Shown: positions 11,923 to 24,099 of the stretch, one piece after another
How positions within the stretch are numbered: the stretch's first letter is position 1
Layout of the letters: each line of letters begins with the position of its first letter
Assembly: GCA_964019695.1 (NCBI GenBank)
Contig: OZ026527.1
Coordinates: 72,999,471 to 73,063,470 of the forward strand
Source: Loripinus fragilis
Taxonomy: Eukaryota > Mollusca > Bivalvia > Lucinida > Lucinidae
Direction: 5' to 3'
DNA: 64,000 bases
Program-made: the position numbers and the translations under genes
Notes under the pieces: generated by a model
What the model saw: the letters and a program-made list of their open reading frames with translations, nothing else
Databases searched by the model: none
Told to the model about the DNA's origin: nothing

Positions 11923-12243
11923 TTAAAAAATATGGTAGGTTAACATTGGTCAATTTCAAACATTATTTACTCACAAACAGAACAAACCCAGATCAAACAA
12001 AAAACAGTCACTGTTTCCTATTCTGACATGCAATTTGTAAATCGACCTTAGGACTAAAACTCTATGTGCGAACAGTTACAAAAATAAGTTTTTAGTTTTC
12101 CAAAAATTACCATTAACCATTTTTATAAGTAAAAAAATCTGTTTTAGTGGGAAAAGTTCCTCGCAAACTCTGGTTAAAATTTGTACAATCTATATATCTG
12201 CTTCACCTCTTTAGAAGTGCACATTACTCATAGAATTTCACAG

Positions 12244-12430
12244 GTTTAGATCAACAAAAATTTAAAACGTAAAATTGTAAATATTTCTTTACCCATCAGT
12301 TTTAACATATGTTTTGGATACTCTAAAAAATTGTCTCACTGAGACATTTCTTTTGAGTGCCCACAACATATGTTTTGGTTGAGAAATGAAGAAAATAGTT
12401 TCTTGTTACACACTAAATGCCTGAATCTAA
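12244..12430 (+). repeat. Hairpin element HP copy 1
   Basis: Member of an eight-copy family with a central hairpin. Here ACATATGTTTTGGATACTC on the left and GAGTGCCCACAACATATG on the right enclose a GTCTCACTGAGAC core. The flanks GGTTTAGAT and GAGAAATGAAGAAAATA match other copies. Confidence 0.7.
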
Positions 12431-12576
12431 ACAACCCAGATATATCCAGCTTTGAAAACAGAGTAGATCCAGACCAGCTGACTACTTAGAAGCCATATGA
12501 TCATGATCTACACTGTTTTCAACTCATGTTTGTTAAACACTATTTGCATTCAGAAATGAAACTCTATAGAGTTTTG

Positions 12577-12796
12577 CAGTGGCGGATCCAGAGGGGGTTC
12601 AAGGGGTACACACAAACCCCCCTCCCCGCCCACTGTTTTTAAATATCTTATGAAAATGAAATAATTTGGTCTCAGAGAGACCAAATTATTTCTTTTTCAT
12701 CCGATATTTTAGAAAAATGAGATAAAATCAGCAAAGCATACTCCCACACCTTTATACATATGAACCTCCTTTCCAGAAATCCTGGATCCGCCCCTG
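12577..12796. mobile_element. MITE-K copy 3 with 6-bp target duplication
   Basis: CAGTGGCGGATCCAG at the left and CTGGATCCGCCCCTG at the right form hAT-like termini. GTTTTG directly flanks both ends (12571-12576 and 12797-12802). An inner palindrome GGTCTC.AGAGACC lies near 12668-12684. Confidence 0.7.
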
Positions 12797-12924
12797 GTTT
12801 TGGCCACTCTGAATGCAATAGGTTGAAAAACACTGCATTATTTACGATGAACAATCATTCATGAATGTGTGTTAATCTAGGTGAATATGGTAATATACAT
12901 TAAGTAGTGAAGATCAATGTTACC

Positions 12925-13095
12925 AGTTTACTTAGCAATCAAGCTTGGTTATCTGACTTCTATGGACTGTAATAGTGGGGTCACGAGTTCAAACCCCATT
13001 CCAGCCACATATTTTCACAGAGACCTACATTTCATGTAGGGCATGTCGTAAGACTGTAAAAGTTGTTGAAAGTGGCAATAAACGCCAAAACAACT
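12925..13095 (+). repeat. Possible tRNA-derived SINE remnant
   Basis: The B-box-like GAGTTCAAACC at 12985-12995 lies within a T-arm-like context, and the segment ends GGCAATAAACGCCAAAACAA. The A box is weak. Could be chance. Confidence 0.3.
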
Positions 13096-13189
13096 GTTGG
13101 TATGGTATTAGACTATCTTACAGGATACCATAATTAATCTTATAAACACACATGCTCCAAATGATAAAACAAGACCTAGATCTGCTCTG

Positions 13190-13990
13190 GACCTGCGTCG
13201 CCAGTGCACATCTTCAATGTTAACAATCATTATGCAAAGTTTGAATATAAAGGAATGAATACTGTTTGAGTTACAGATTACACACAAATTACACAATGTA
13301 AGCTCTCCAAAGGTGGTGTAGACGTAATAATGTCCCAGTTCAACACTCCCAAAAATATAAATCAAATGTGCACAAAATAGGAGGTGCACATCTTCAATCA
13401 GTGAACAAACATAATGCAAAATTTGAGTATAAAGGAATGAAAACTACTGGAGTTACAGATTACACAAACCAGACAACCCCTAAGCATTTCGGATTGAAAA
13501 AAAAAGTTCAACAACCCTAAAAAATTAGAATATTTATCAGATGTGCACAAAATACGAGGTGCACATGTTCAATGTATGATTAATCACTATACAAAGTTTG
13601 TGTTCATCACCCCTCAAAAATGAGAAAATATAACTCAAATTTGCATAAAATGGGAGGTACATATTTTCAATGTGTGAACAATCATAATGAAAAGTTTGAA
13701 TATAAAGGAATGAAAACTGTTGGAGTTACAGATTACACAAACCAGATACCATCTCAAAATTGAAAAAATATTAGTGAAATGTGCACAAAATAAAAGGTGC
13801 AATTCTTCAATATGTGAACAATCATTATGCAAAGTTTGAATATAAAGAAATGAAAACTTTTGGAGTTACAGATTACACAAACTAGGCACCCAAAAGTGTT
13901 GCAGATGGATAAGGGGATGGATAGACAAAGTGGACCCATTCCTAGACCTACTTTCCCTAAAGCGACGCAGGTGACAGACGGAGTGGACCT
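13190..13990. repeat. Decayed tandem array
   Basis: The unit start GTGCACATCTTCAAT recurs at about 13204, 13384, 13559, 13657 and 13797, so units are about 180 bp or truncated to 100-140. Each unit has AAAGTTTGAATATAAAGGAA and GGAGTTACAGATTACACA. It ends with a GACAGACGGAGTGGACC motif. Confidence 0.75.
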
Positions 13991-14406
13991 ATTACTAGAC
14001 CTGCTTTCGCTAAGCCCATGCAGGTAAACATATAAGGTTTGGCAAGTTTAATAAATTTGCTTTAAAATGGATGCGGATGTAATAATCCGATTACATAATT
14101 CAGCATCTTTTAATAAGGTCAGTGACATACCTGATAGGCTTATCGTTTCTGAGTAAGACTACATGCAAAAGGACAAAATTTGAGCCTTTTTCACACAAAT
14201 AACTTTTCTAAAAACAAATAATTTATTGTTAATAATGAAAATATGATTCTGATTATGATATCAAAAACAATAAATACTTTTAAGAGATTATTAGTTTAAA
14301 ACACTGGGATATAAATAAAACAAAATCATCAGCAAAAACAAATAAAAGAAAGAAAAATATTCTGATACAAGATAACAGCTTTTACTCCTTACAAAATCGT
14401 CCCAAA

Positions 14407-14540
14407 TACAGTAAAACCTGCCTTAAGCGGCCACTCAAAAAGTAGACCAAAATTTTTCAAGACTGATTAAGCTACCATTTGTCTTTAAGACCTTTGTTTT
14501 GCCTATTTTTGAGTGGCCACTTAAGACAGGTTTTACTGTA
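14407..14540. mobile_element. MITE-E copy 1 (TA-flanked)
   Basis: CAGTAAAACCTGCCTTAAGC at the left and its mirror ending TTTTACTG at the right, bounded by TA. Five copies occur in the window. Confidence 0.75.
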
Positions 14541-14560
14541 CTTGAATCAGTCTTGTGTTA

Positions 14561-14990
14561 TTAACCCTTTTCCTGCAATTAACAACAATTTCTGTCTGCT
14601 CTCTCATCTACTTACGATATGATCCCAGATCAGACCACTCCCATAGCTGGTGGCTCCAGGAGCGTTTTGGAGCCATTTTTCATGACTATATAAAGTGCTT
14701 TCAAATGTTTTCCGAGCATTCAACGATTCGAAGTCATAGAATCCAGTTCTACCAGGATACCCCTGAAGAGTCTTACTAGTGACAAAACCTAGGTCGGGTT
14801 AGGGCTTTGCCATGGACCAGACTGGGGAGCACCAAGAGGATGGCTACACCACTCAGACTTTTCAGTCATTTTCACCCTTACTCCCATAGAAGAAGTCTGA
14901 CCAGGGTTCAGTGTTTGAATCCATGATATCAGATCTTTGCTTAAATAAATGCTCATTGTACAAACCCTGATCAGACAGCTCATGTTTATG
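14561..14990. repeat. TTAACCCTTT-type MITE, right end unclear
   Basis: Begins TTAACCCTTTTCCTGC like the other TTAA family members. It contains AGATCAGACCACTCCCATAG and a later mirrored CTCCCATAG...GTCTGACCAGG. No coding support. Confidence 0.4.
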
Positions 14991-15187
14991 AAACCTTATT
15001 GTCAGAAAAATAGCAGTCAAAATTTTAAAACATTTACTGTGTATTTAAAAAGATTAAGATAAAATAGGGCCAGTCCATGAACTTTTGGTATTTATTGCAT
15101 AAACATAAAGCCACTTCAAATGTGCTTGTACAGCTGTCAAAAACGCCACTGTAGCATGCATAGATCCAGAAAGTTTTGTCAGAGGGG

Positions 15188-15757
15188 CAGCACCCTAGAT
15201 AAGCAGCATATTTGCGTAAATACGCAATTAAAATCCTCAAAAAAGCAATTAAAATGAAATGTGTGCATACCGAAAAGCAATTCTGACGATCGGTATGTAA
15301 CTACATGCGATGTCATTGCGTACCGTTTGGTCCATTTCAGTAATAAACAAATGCCCGTCGGGTATTGATTTTTTTTTTGTACTAGTGAGCGCGCAATATA
15401 ACTCCAGCAGTTTGTGAATAAAATATCGGTGCCCAGTCCAGTATTTCGCGGAAAAACACTATGATGAAAGTGAAACTTTGCAAAGTGTACACGCTCGGAT
15501 GTCAATAAGGGGATGAGATTTGCTTCAGGTACAATAAAATATGCTAGTTTGATACTTTAGAAAGGCAGATGATGGGAGTGGATAAATATGCAAGCACATT
15601 CCCGATGGCTTCATGCAGTAAGAAAATGTGTAATCACAGAAAAAAAAACGTGGCATAAAAAAATATGAAAATACGCCATTGTTTTTGCAAGTACGCAATT
15701 GAGGATGACCAGGTTGCGTAAATACCCAATTGACCCAAAAGCTTATCTAGGGCGCTG
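15188..15757. mobile_element. hAT-like MITE with 6-bp target duplication
   Basis: Termini CAGCACCCTAGATAAGC and GCTTATCTAGGGCGCTG, with subterminal TTGCGTAAATACGCAATT at the left mirrored at the right. GAGGGG flanks both ends (15182-15187, 15758-15763). 570 bp, no transposase. Confidence 0.75.
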
Positions 15758-15829
15758 GAGGGGGTCTCAACTTCTGACGTTTTTTTTCTTCTTCAATTGA
15801 TGAGGGAAGTGAGGATCGAAATACCACTA

Positions 15830-16055
15830 AAGCTACCAAGTCAGCATTCAATGATGTGCCATTATCGGCCCGCCAGCGAAACATCATTTAAATTGCTGGT
15901 GGGCCGATAATGGCACATCATTGTATGCTGGTTTGGTAGCTTTGTGATTTTCCCTGGGGATCCTGACCAGTATTGCTAAGAAACCCTATAGTTTTGTGAT
16001 TTTTCAGGGGGTCCGGACCCCCTGTCCCCCTCTCTGGATCTGCGCATTTGTAGTC
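15830..16055. repeat. MITE-K copy 2
   Basis: Right end GGGGGTCCGGACCCCC then CCCTCTCTGGATCTGCGCAT. A hairpin around GATGTGCCATTATCGGCCCG and its mirror occupies 15860-15930. The left terminus is eroded. Confidence 0.55.
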
Positions 16056-16290
16056 TTTGTCCAATGCTCTGATGAGACAGCAAATGAGGCTTGTCCGAGC
16101 CTCGGTTGGTCGCCAATACCTTAAGTACCAATCTCTCATGTTTTTGCTAAAATATGTAATACACCAGTCCAATTGGAGAATAGTTTTAAAAATCATTAAT
16201 TAAGAAACCTGATTTTATTGCACAGCTTTTTGTAATAACTTAAAGGTATACAACCGTGTGAAATGTGAAAATTATGAAACCAGAATATTG

Positions 16291-16490
16291 TTTGTTTTGG
16301 TGCTTTACGTCCCAGTCAACAAATTTTCAGCCATGTTAGGATGATTTCCTGTCTTCTCGGGTTGAACCAATATTTAGGAGCGGAGAAAATGTCTTGATCA
16401 AGGACACAACACAGCAACTATGCCAGCGGTAAGTCTTGAACAAGCAACCCTTCGATTCTAACGCTCTACCAACTCAGCCACTGCGCTCCT
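16291..16490 (-). repeat. SINE-2 copy 2
   Basis: Same orientation and order as other copies: CTTTACGTCCCAGTCAAC tail, TCGGGTTGAACCA middle, and tRNA-like head near 16440-16490 (CAACTCAGCCACTGCGCTCC). Confidence 0.7.
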
Positions 16491-16748
16491 TAAAACCACA
16501 ATATTGAACAAGTTTTATATTTTATCCACGTTTTATGATTTAGACAGCAAAATATCTATCATATGAATATTAAGCAGTTCATTTTTAAACATGTTGGAAG
16601 CTCAATGAAGGTTATTGGTAAAGCACATCTTGTTTTCCACTTCACAATTGTAGAGTAGGGCATATTTAATAATATAAATGGTACCGGTGATAATGCAATT
16701 TTGAACATTGTAATCATAATTTTGGCAGGTCTTTCAACCTGACATTGA

Positions 16749-16984
16749 GGGCCTCGGTGTGAGAAAACCTGTCTTCGGGGTTTGCAAACAACAAAAATGC
16801 ACACCAGCCTGCTCATCCCCGCAGACTAATCAGTGTCTTTGTTATTTGTGTTTTGGAAAGTATCATATCTAAATTTGTCACAGGTGAAATTTCAATCTTC
16901 TAGCTAGTATATGTAGCTGAGGAGACTCATTTGAGTCTCCCTTTGTCCAAAAACCCATAGACAGGTTTTGTCGAGTCAATGCCC
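16749..16984. mobile_element. MITE-B copy 1
   Basis: Left terminus GGGCCTCGGTGTGAGAAAAC then CTGTCTTC; right terminus GACAGGTTTTGTCGAGTCAA then TGCCC. About 236 bp. Four copies occur in the window. Confidence 0.65.
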
Positions 16985-17025
16985 ATATCTTTTCAGCATT
17001 ATTTTTCAGCTTTACCCAGGAGGAC

Positions 17026-17690
17026 TGGCCCCGACGCTATAAAACTTTTTTCAAGTTCAACTCAACTGAGCACGAAATTTCAACAGCCCATAAAAACTAA
17101 AATACCGACAAATAAAGAAGTTCCTTGCTTAAAGTCTCTCAAATATTGTATTTATCATGCTAATAAATGTTAAAATGCCAGTAATTGTTGGCATTTTAAC
17201 ATTTATGAGCAGGATAAATTTCGCGCTCAGCTGAGTCAGGGTTCATACAGGCAAGTATGAGTAAAGTCTAAGGACTTTTCAAGGACTTCTAAAAGCCTCT
17301 CCAACAGTTTTCAAGGACTTAAAAGTTAATGAAAAATACTGAGCTAAGTGTTAAAATTCTACTTCAGAAATGCAAGACTGAGATAATGGAGGCATTAGTA
17401 CTGGAAAATTAGTATAAAATTGTTGTGCCTATATTTGGTGCAGCATATGCTGCACCAAATAATGGCACAACAATTTTATGCTGATTTAGGTCTCTATCAA
17501 CAGTGCTAAGTCCTACGGAAATTAGGAGAATTCAAGGACTTTCAAGGCTTTTGAGTGATTTTCCAGTACTTTTCAAGGCAGATTTAATTTTCAAGGACTT
17601 TTCAAGAAAGCACTCTAAATTGAAGTACTTTTCAAGCCTGTACGAACCATGTGAGTTGAGTATGAAAAAGGTTTTATAACCTCGGGGCCA
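17026..17690. mobile_element. MITE-G copy 1, split by another MITE
   Basis: Termini TGGCCCCGACGCTATAAAAC and GTTTTATAACCTCGGGGCCA. Inner palindrome GTTAAAATGCCAGTAATTGT then TGGCATTTTAAC. Interrupted at 17237-17651. Compare the uninterrupted copy at 22815. Confidence 0.75.
17237..17651. mobile_element. MITE-H copy 1 (hAT-like) nested in MITE-G
   Basis: Termini CAGGGTTCATACAGGCAAG and CAAGCCTGTACGAACCATG. TGAGT is duplicated at 17232-17236 and 17652-17656, and removing the insert restores the CAGCTGAGTTGAG seen in the intact MITE-G. Subterminal AAGGACTTTTCAAGG repeats; inner palindrome GGTGCAGCATATGCTGCACC. Confidence 0.8.
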
Positions 17691-17739
17691 GGTCTCCATA
17701 TTGGCACTTACTCTTAAGTTGGTTATCTCCTTTTTAATA

Positions 17740-17940
17740 CACAGGTTTAGATAAACAACATTTTTGAGCGCAAAATAGTGAATATTTTCTTACCAATCAG
17801 TTTGAACATGTGTTTTGGGTGCTCAAAAGAACCGTCTCATCGAGACGGTTCTTTTGAGTACCCACAACATATGTTTTGGTTGAGAAATAAGAAAAATTAA
17901 TTTTCTGTTAGGCACTTAACTAAAGGCCTGTTAATAACAA
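17740..17940 (+). repeat. Hairpin element HP copy 2
   Basis: Perfect inner hairpin GAACCGTCTCATCGAGACGG within GGGTGCTCAAAA and TTTTGAGTACCC arms. Flanks GGTTTAGATAAACA and GGTTGAGAAATAAGAAAA. Confidence 0.8.
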
Positions 17941-18586
17941 ATTTATTTGCAGTTCTGTGAGAAAACATATGCTCACAATGTTTATCTTTAACGCACAATA
18001 AACTTACAGTTTTATAACAAACCTAAAAAGCTTTGTAATAAGCTTACACCAATTTGTTATCATCTTACACTATTTCATAACAAAACACAAAAAAATTCAA
18101 AGAACAAGGAGTGAATAAATTTGCTATGAAATGAAAATCAAAATCGATGATTCAAAAATATATTTGGACATATCTAATTCTACTCAGAGGGTTTAAGCTA
18201 TAAACATGTATACTTACAAACTATGAAATAGACTGTGAGTATAAGAAACAGTGAAAAAAAATGTCTTGATGTTTTTCCTCTAGTATTACCATTTTTGCCA
18301 TTAAAACTGCACATATGCTCTTTCTAATAAGTATTGTTGGGGGTATTACCCCTGGGTTAATTTCAATACACTATATTTAGTGTGACAAATGGTAATGAAA
18401 CAGATCTTTATGTTAAAATGACATATATTCAAAACACATTTTATTTACAATGGCATCAATAACATTTTATCACAGAAAAATATGCATGCATAAAGATAAA
18501 GCAATCAGAATAACATTGCAGACACTCACAAATACACGCATACCATACAACTGATGACATTGAGCATAAAACACAAAAAGCACATT
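17941..18586. other. AT-rich stretch, nothing recognised
   Basis: No open frame, no tRNA-like boxes, no clear inverted termini. Confidence 0.5.
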
Positions 18587-18826
18587 TGAGCCGCAGCATG
18601 AGATTTTCAACAATGTGGTATGAGCGACAAGCAAAGGCTCAGACCAGCCTGCGCATACGCGCAGTCTGATCAGAGCCTTTGCTAGTCGCTTGAATATTCT
18701 ATGACTGTTAAGCTACTGGCAAAACATCATTTGGAGTTTCTAAGCTTAAAAGGAGGCTCCACTGGCTCGTCCGAGTCTACATTTGTCAAAATGCCACATT
18801 GTTGGAAATCACATATCACGGCACAT
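18587..18826. mobile_element. MITE-A copy 1
   Basis: Inverted ends TGAGCCGCAGCATGAGATTT and AAATCACATATCACGGCACA, with AACAATGTGG mirrored inside. Inner palindrome GCGCATACGCGC. About 240 bp. Five copies in the window. Confidence 0.75.
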
Positions 18827-18859
18827 TTGAATATGAGAATCACAAAGACATGAGGAGTG

Positions 18860-19323
18860 CAGGATTCATACAGGTAAGTCTCTCTAAAATTCAAGGACTT
18901 TTCAAGGACTTCTAAAAGACTCTCTTATGGGTTTCAAGGCGTCTTAGGACTGCAAGTGTTTTGAAAAAAATACTTATTTACACCTTTAAATTTTGCTTTG
19001 GAAATGCTAGAGTGAAATATTGGAGTACTTTTTAATATAAAATAAAAATGAAATTGGTGTGTCTTTATCAAATTAAGGCACAACAATTTTATACTTATTT
19101 CGGTCTTCATTAATTGTGTTTAGTCTAACAGAGAATAGTACCTATCAATGCCTAAGAGTGATTTTCCAGTACATACCTTTGGTTTAAACAATATTTCATT
19201 CAGATAATTTACATGTAGACAAATACATACAATGTAAGTACTTTTCAAGGCAGATTTAAATTTAAAGGACTTTTCTAGAAAGCCCTCTATATTCAAGTAC
19301 TTTTCAAGCATGTGCAAACCCTG
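18860..19323. mobile_element. MITE-H copy 2
   Basis: Termini CAGGATTCATACAGGTAAG and CATGTGCAAACCCTG, with AAGGACTTTTC subrepeats. Flanking GAGTG and GATTG match in 4 of 5 positions. Confidence 0.7.
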
Positions 19324-19424
19324 GATTGTCTGAAAGTCACCTATTGGCTCAAATATTGAATCTTGTTACGTTACTTTCAACAATTTTTCAGTCATAACAT
19401 AACACAATATTGAAAGCTAATAAC

Positions 19425-19620
19425 GTTTGTTTGTTTGATTTGATTCTTTACGTCCCATCAACAATCTTTCAGTTAAACAGGGACGGGTCTTCCTGGGTTG
19501 AACCAGTACTACGCTAGGATAAATGTGTCTTGCTCAAGGACCACAATGCAGTGACGCATTTCAGACTCGAACCCTCACGGTCTCAAGTCAACCACTCTTC
19601 CACTGAGCCACTGCGCTCCC
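19425..19620 (-). repeat. SINE-2 copy 3 with target duplication
   Basis: tRNA-like head at the right (minus strand GGGAGCGCAGTGGCTCAGTG, then a B-box GGTTCGAGTC) and tail GGGACGTAAAGAATCAAATC. AGCTAATAA flanks it at 19415-19423 and 19622-19630. Confidence 0.85.
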
Positions 19621-19692
19621 TAGCTAATAAAGTAAAGCTAACATGAAGAAGAGATCTTTTCATTATCATGTATCATTCTAATGCACTTGCAA

Positions 19693-21030
19693 ATGAGCCA
19701 CGGCATGAGGTTTCATGTAGACTCAGACGAGCCTGTGCAGCCTCCTTTTAAGCTTAGAAACTCCAAATGGTGTTCAGTCAGTAGCTTAACAATCATACAG
19801 GCCCTCTAGTAGACGCTCATGAAATTAAAGGTTTTTTATAAAGGCTATTTAAGGCAAAAAGGTTCTTTCATTGAAATTCTAACAAAAATAATGAGCACAT
19901 TAACAATTATTATTGGATTCAATCTTTAAATCCAAGTTATGATAGATGATGGTATGAATCCTTACTGAGTTAGCCAATACAATTATAGCCCATTTATCAT
20001 AAATCAATATAAAATCACTCTTGATTGTTTACTCCCTTGTTTAAAAACCTCACTTTGAAATAAAGGCTAGTGTTGAGCAGTGTTGGATTGGGAAAGAAAT
20101 CACATATTTTCTAATCTTAAAGGAGGGTCGGGGGTCCTCCCCCGGAAAATTTTGAAAACTAATAAAGCAGAACAAACCATCCCTGGTCATTTTCTAAGGG
20201 TAATTTAACCTTCAAAAAATGAACAATTTCAGGAGGTATTGCTCCCATTTATATTGTATTCCCTTTTTAAATATAAAATTTAGCAAAATATGCATATCTG
20301 TCTTGTGTGTCGATTTGACAACCTCAGACAGTGATATTAGAAAATCAGCACATTATTCAGAAGTCAATAAACCCAATTGATGATATCCTTTAATATTTGC
20401 CATCCCAGTTATTGCAGTTGGTAGCATATCCAACCTAATGTCGGGAGTTTTGCAGGTTCTATTCCCTGGTTAGGCACACTCTTTCACTATAGTTGTCAGT
20501 TACTAATGAAAGATGAGCACTGAATACATGTACTTGTGAATGGATTTGGGTTAAGCCTGCCTAGAAAAAGGTTGGTTAGGATCAACTAGTCATTCGGACA
20601 TTACCTCAGCTGTTTAGCATGGATGTAAAGCAAGAATTCAACCCAAAAGCATTTATATTTACCTTACCTCACTCTTTTTTATTGCTGCCTTATCTGAAGC
20701 CTCAGAAAAATTGACCTTAAGACCACTTTAAGAGTCACCCTGGTGCAAGAGATAGGTGAGGATGATTGCAATTTTCTGAAAAGCTTAAAATGTCACAGGC
20801 ATTATTTTTCAACTCACTTATTTATGTTCAAGCGGATCTTGCAAACTTAAAGGATTTTTAATTAAATAAAGATTATTTAAGGTTTTTCAGACAAATTAAA
20901 GATTTTAAAGGATTGCAACCATTAAAGGTTTCTAAAGGTTTTAAAGGTTCCAAAGGTTCCACTAGGGGGCCTGAATCATACAATACTCAAGCCACTAGCG
21001 AAGGCTCTGATCAGACTGCGTATATGCGCA
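19693..21030. mobile_element. MITE-A copy 2, split by a hAT-like MITE
   Basis: Left end TGAGCCACGGCATGAGG. The two halves rejoin as CTTAACAATCATACAATACTC once the insert is removed. The right terminus is lost. Confidence 0.7.
19798..20973. mobile_element. hAT-like MITE nested in MITE-A
   Basis: Termini CAGGCCCTCTAGTAGAC and TTCCACTAGGGGGCCTG. AATCATA is duplicated at 19791-19797 and 20974-20980. AAAGGTTTT-type subrepeats lie near both ends. 1176 bp; contains a weak tRNA-like segment near 20410-20470. Confidence 0.75.
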
Positions 21031-21091
21031 GGGTGATCTGATGTCTGATTGGATAATGCCGAAACTTTGTGACAGTATATCCTGTGATATA

Positions 21092-22417
21092 TGAGGGCTG
21101 TTCAAATATGAATGCAAGTAGCTTCATAACTTTAGTCACATATATGCTACGACAAAATGGTATATGTTTCCATAAAGGGCTATATGTCGCCTTTAAACTG
21201 GCACCAGACTTGAAGAAAAATACAGTATACTTATCAAGTTATATCCCTTTGAATGAGGGTTACCTTAGTATACTAACAAACTCAATGCTTCGAACATATA
21301 CCAGTGATATAGAAGAACGTATAATTCTTTGATGAATGGGTGAAATGTCTTGAAATATTTAAGGAAGTATCTCCTTATACTTATCTTATGATTCGGTGAA
21401 AGTTGCAAAAATCTGACATGTTTTGTTAAATTACATCGAATCATTTTCACTAAAGTCTCCTTATGTTTGCAAATTTAATGGTAAACAAAACACCACCTTT
21501 CAGTTTGCAGTCAAGCCTATCTCTAACAAAATGCAAGAAACAACATTTAAACTAGTTTTAACTCAAAGGCAATATGTTGATCGCTCATACAGAGTTGTTG
21601 CTACAAATCATTGAAGGATAGTGGGTAATTTTTAAACGCTGTAAAGCATTTTTATTAAGTAAAAAACTGCCTTAAGTGAAGGGGTTATAGCACTTATACT
21701 TAATTTTTTTGTCTTAACATTGCAGCTTTCATCTAAATTTGAAAGCTAACTTTAAGTTTTATCAAAATAGGCATCATTTACAATAAAATTACTCACCTGG
21801 TTTTGAGAACTAGACATTTTGAACATATATTGATTAGTGTAAATTTATCTTTAAGAAGCAGAAAAATGCTTGAAAAATTATATAAAATGTTATAACTCTT
21901 TAAATAGAGGACGGAGCGTAGTGAAAACTCCCTTATGACATATTTAGCATGTTTTAAGCAAAAAGCAAAGAAAAAGACACAACCATGTTCATTATTGCAT
22001 CACAAGTAGTAACTCAAAATGATGTTTATCATAAAATTAATGACGTCACAAACGTGCCTGTTTACTCAAAATCGAAACAGGATTATATTAACTTTTTCCT
22101 GCAAGCAACTTTTTCAATGTACCTTAAACTTGCATCTTAAATTTGGTGCCATTTTGTCTCAAACTTACAAAGATATGACACTATATAAGCACATGTACCA
22201 AAACGTGTATTGCAATTTGCTTCAGAAAACTTCAGTATACAGGGATGGCCTTTATATAAGCGTCTGTAACTCAAGGATATATAGAGAGTGTTTCTTTATG
22301 TTTGGTGCCATTTTAAAGGCAACAAATAGTTCTTTCCAGAAAGGTATGACATTTTGTCGTAGCATATATGTGAAGAAAGTTATGAAGCTACTTGCAATTA
22401 TATTTGAACAGCCCTCG
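21092..22417. mobile_element. Non-autonomous mariner-like element with ~75-bp inverted termini
   Basis: Termini TGAGGGCTGTTCAAATATGA and, mirrored, CGAGGGCTGTTCAAATATAA, flanked by TA at 21090-21091 and 22418-22419. The mirrored similarity continues through CATATATGCTACGACAAAAT. The peptides readable in the two ends are mirror images of one repeat, not a gene. Confidence 0.75.
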
Positions 22418-22814
22418 TACTGTGCATTCCATTGGCTGGCATGTGGTTTTATGCAGCTGACAGCCGCTGGATGTTGGCGCACTATAACACGTTTTCACTG
22501 TCATTTTCAAGTATAATGTTACTTGTGCATTAGAATGGTGATAACCATTTTGGGGAGGTAAATCGATGGATATACGGTCTGAAATCATGTATTAGGGATC
22601 CGCTGACATGTCACCATAAAACTAAATTTCTGACTGTATATCTGACGATATACCTCTCCAAATGAAAAATTTGAATCCAGTTATCTCCTTATTGTACTGA
22701 TTAAAATATTTAGGAATTTTGAGAAGCTGTCCCCAAATAACTTGACATAAAATTGAATTTCTGTTGTAATGAAATCAAATCCAATATTAACCGGTAAATG
22801 TGTGCTAATAGAAC

Positions 22815-23051
22815 TGGCCTCAAGGTTATAAAACTTTTCTCATGCTCAATTCAACTGAGTACGAAATTTCAACTGCAAATAAAAACTACAATACTGACAA
22901 ATAAAGAAGTGTATTGCTTTAAGTCTCTCAGATGTTGTATTTATCATGCTAATAAATGTTAACAATTGTTGGCATTTTAACATTTATGAGCAGGATACAT
23001 TTGGTGCTCAGCTGAGTTGAGCATGATCAAAGTTTTATAACCTAGGGGCCT
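22815..23051. mobile_element. MITE-G copy 2 (intact reference)
   Basis: Termini TGGCCTCAAGGTTATAAAAC and GTTTTATAACCTAGGGGCC, with subterminal CAACTGAGTACGAAATTTC. It supplies the uninterrupted target for the nested case at 17.2 kb. Confidence 0.75.
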
Positions 23052-23399
23052 GATATTGTAAAGAATTTTGCTGTTATAAAGAGTGTCAGTATAAAGAGCG
23101 TCACTATATTAATGAATGCATTAAACCTTTGCCATGCACAGTTTTTCCAACTCCAAAAATCAATAATATGAAATGCATGTTATCTCTTTTTCATGCACCA
23201 TTTAGATATTGTCATTTTATATAAGAGACAAGAGCTGGCTTTCAGAAAAATAATCATGCTCTCACATTCTCAAACTCCACATTTAAAGGTAAAGTTCATA
23301 TTAAACAATCTTTTGTTATAAATAGGTTGAACATGAGATAATACAGTTTATGTGATTCATTCATGAAAATATTCCCACTATATGTACATATTATATTTA

Positions 23400-23598
23400 A
23401 CATAGATCCAGATAAGGATAGTATGTGTACCTAAAATTGCATTTATTTCCTTACCCATCAATTAAACATGTGTCTTGGGTGCTCAAAAGAACTGTCTCAT
23501 TGAGACAGTTCTTTTGAGAACCCACAACATATGTTTTGGTTGAGAAATGAGAAAAATAATTTTCCAGTACGCACGCTTGTTTGGAGGCCTGTCTAACC
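23400..23598 (+). repeat. Hairpin element HP copy 3
   Basis: Core GAACTGTCTCATTGAGACAG inside AAAGAACTG and CAGTTCTTT arms; flanks TTACCCATCAATTAAACATG and GGTTGAGAAATGAGAAAAAT. The base change in the left arm (A for C) is matched by a compensating T in the right arm. Confidence 0.8.
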
Positions 23599-23841
23599 CT
23601 TTTCATTCTGGATACCAGTAAACAGGTGCTTTGATAAACAGTGAACACCTAGATGAAATGCCACATTAGGCAGCATTTTATCAGGGTCTGCACTGTTTGC
23701 TTAAATAAAAACGATCTTTAAGGACATAAATACACCATAATTTAGAAATATCTACCTATGACTCCTTCAAACACACAATGGACTCTCCCATACTTATTGC
23801 ATCAATACATTTGGGAAAATCTATCAGAATGAAAAGGATTA
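23594..23841. repeat. TTAA-type MITE
   Basis: TAACCCTTTTCATTCTG at the left and CAGAATGAAAAGGATTA at the right are inverted copies. Non-coding interior. Confidence 0.55.
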
Positions 23842-23848
23842 TTTTGTA

Positions 23849-24099
23849 AATAAACCCTTTCTCCTGCACAGTCTGGATTTATCCTTTTTTGAAAACACTG
23901 TAGATCCCGATCAGCTGGCTTCTGACAAAACCATCTAATCAAGATCCACACTGTTTTCCGCTCTGATTGAATATACATGTTTACTGTTTTATATTCCTCC
24001 TAATTTTAAACCTGTTAACCTGCAGCATTCCAGTAAATTGGAAATGGACTCATCCAATTAGTAAGGATGGGAAAATCCATTTATAGGCATATGGGTTAA
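23849..24099. repeat. TTAA-type MITE
   Basis: TAAACCCTTTCTCCTGC at the left, ATGGGTTAA at the right; contains GATCAGCTGG and the mirrored AATCAAGATCC arms seen at 12430-12530. Confidence 0.5.

Noticed and set aside
13108..13939. Serial minus-strand ORFs sharing HLLFCAH
   Set aside because: The shared peptide simply reflects the tandem repeat.
22019..22516. 165-codon plus-strand ORF as a gene
   Set aside because: Covers the right end of a mariner-like element; its mirror peptides in both ends show it is repeat DNA.
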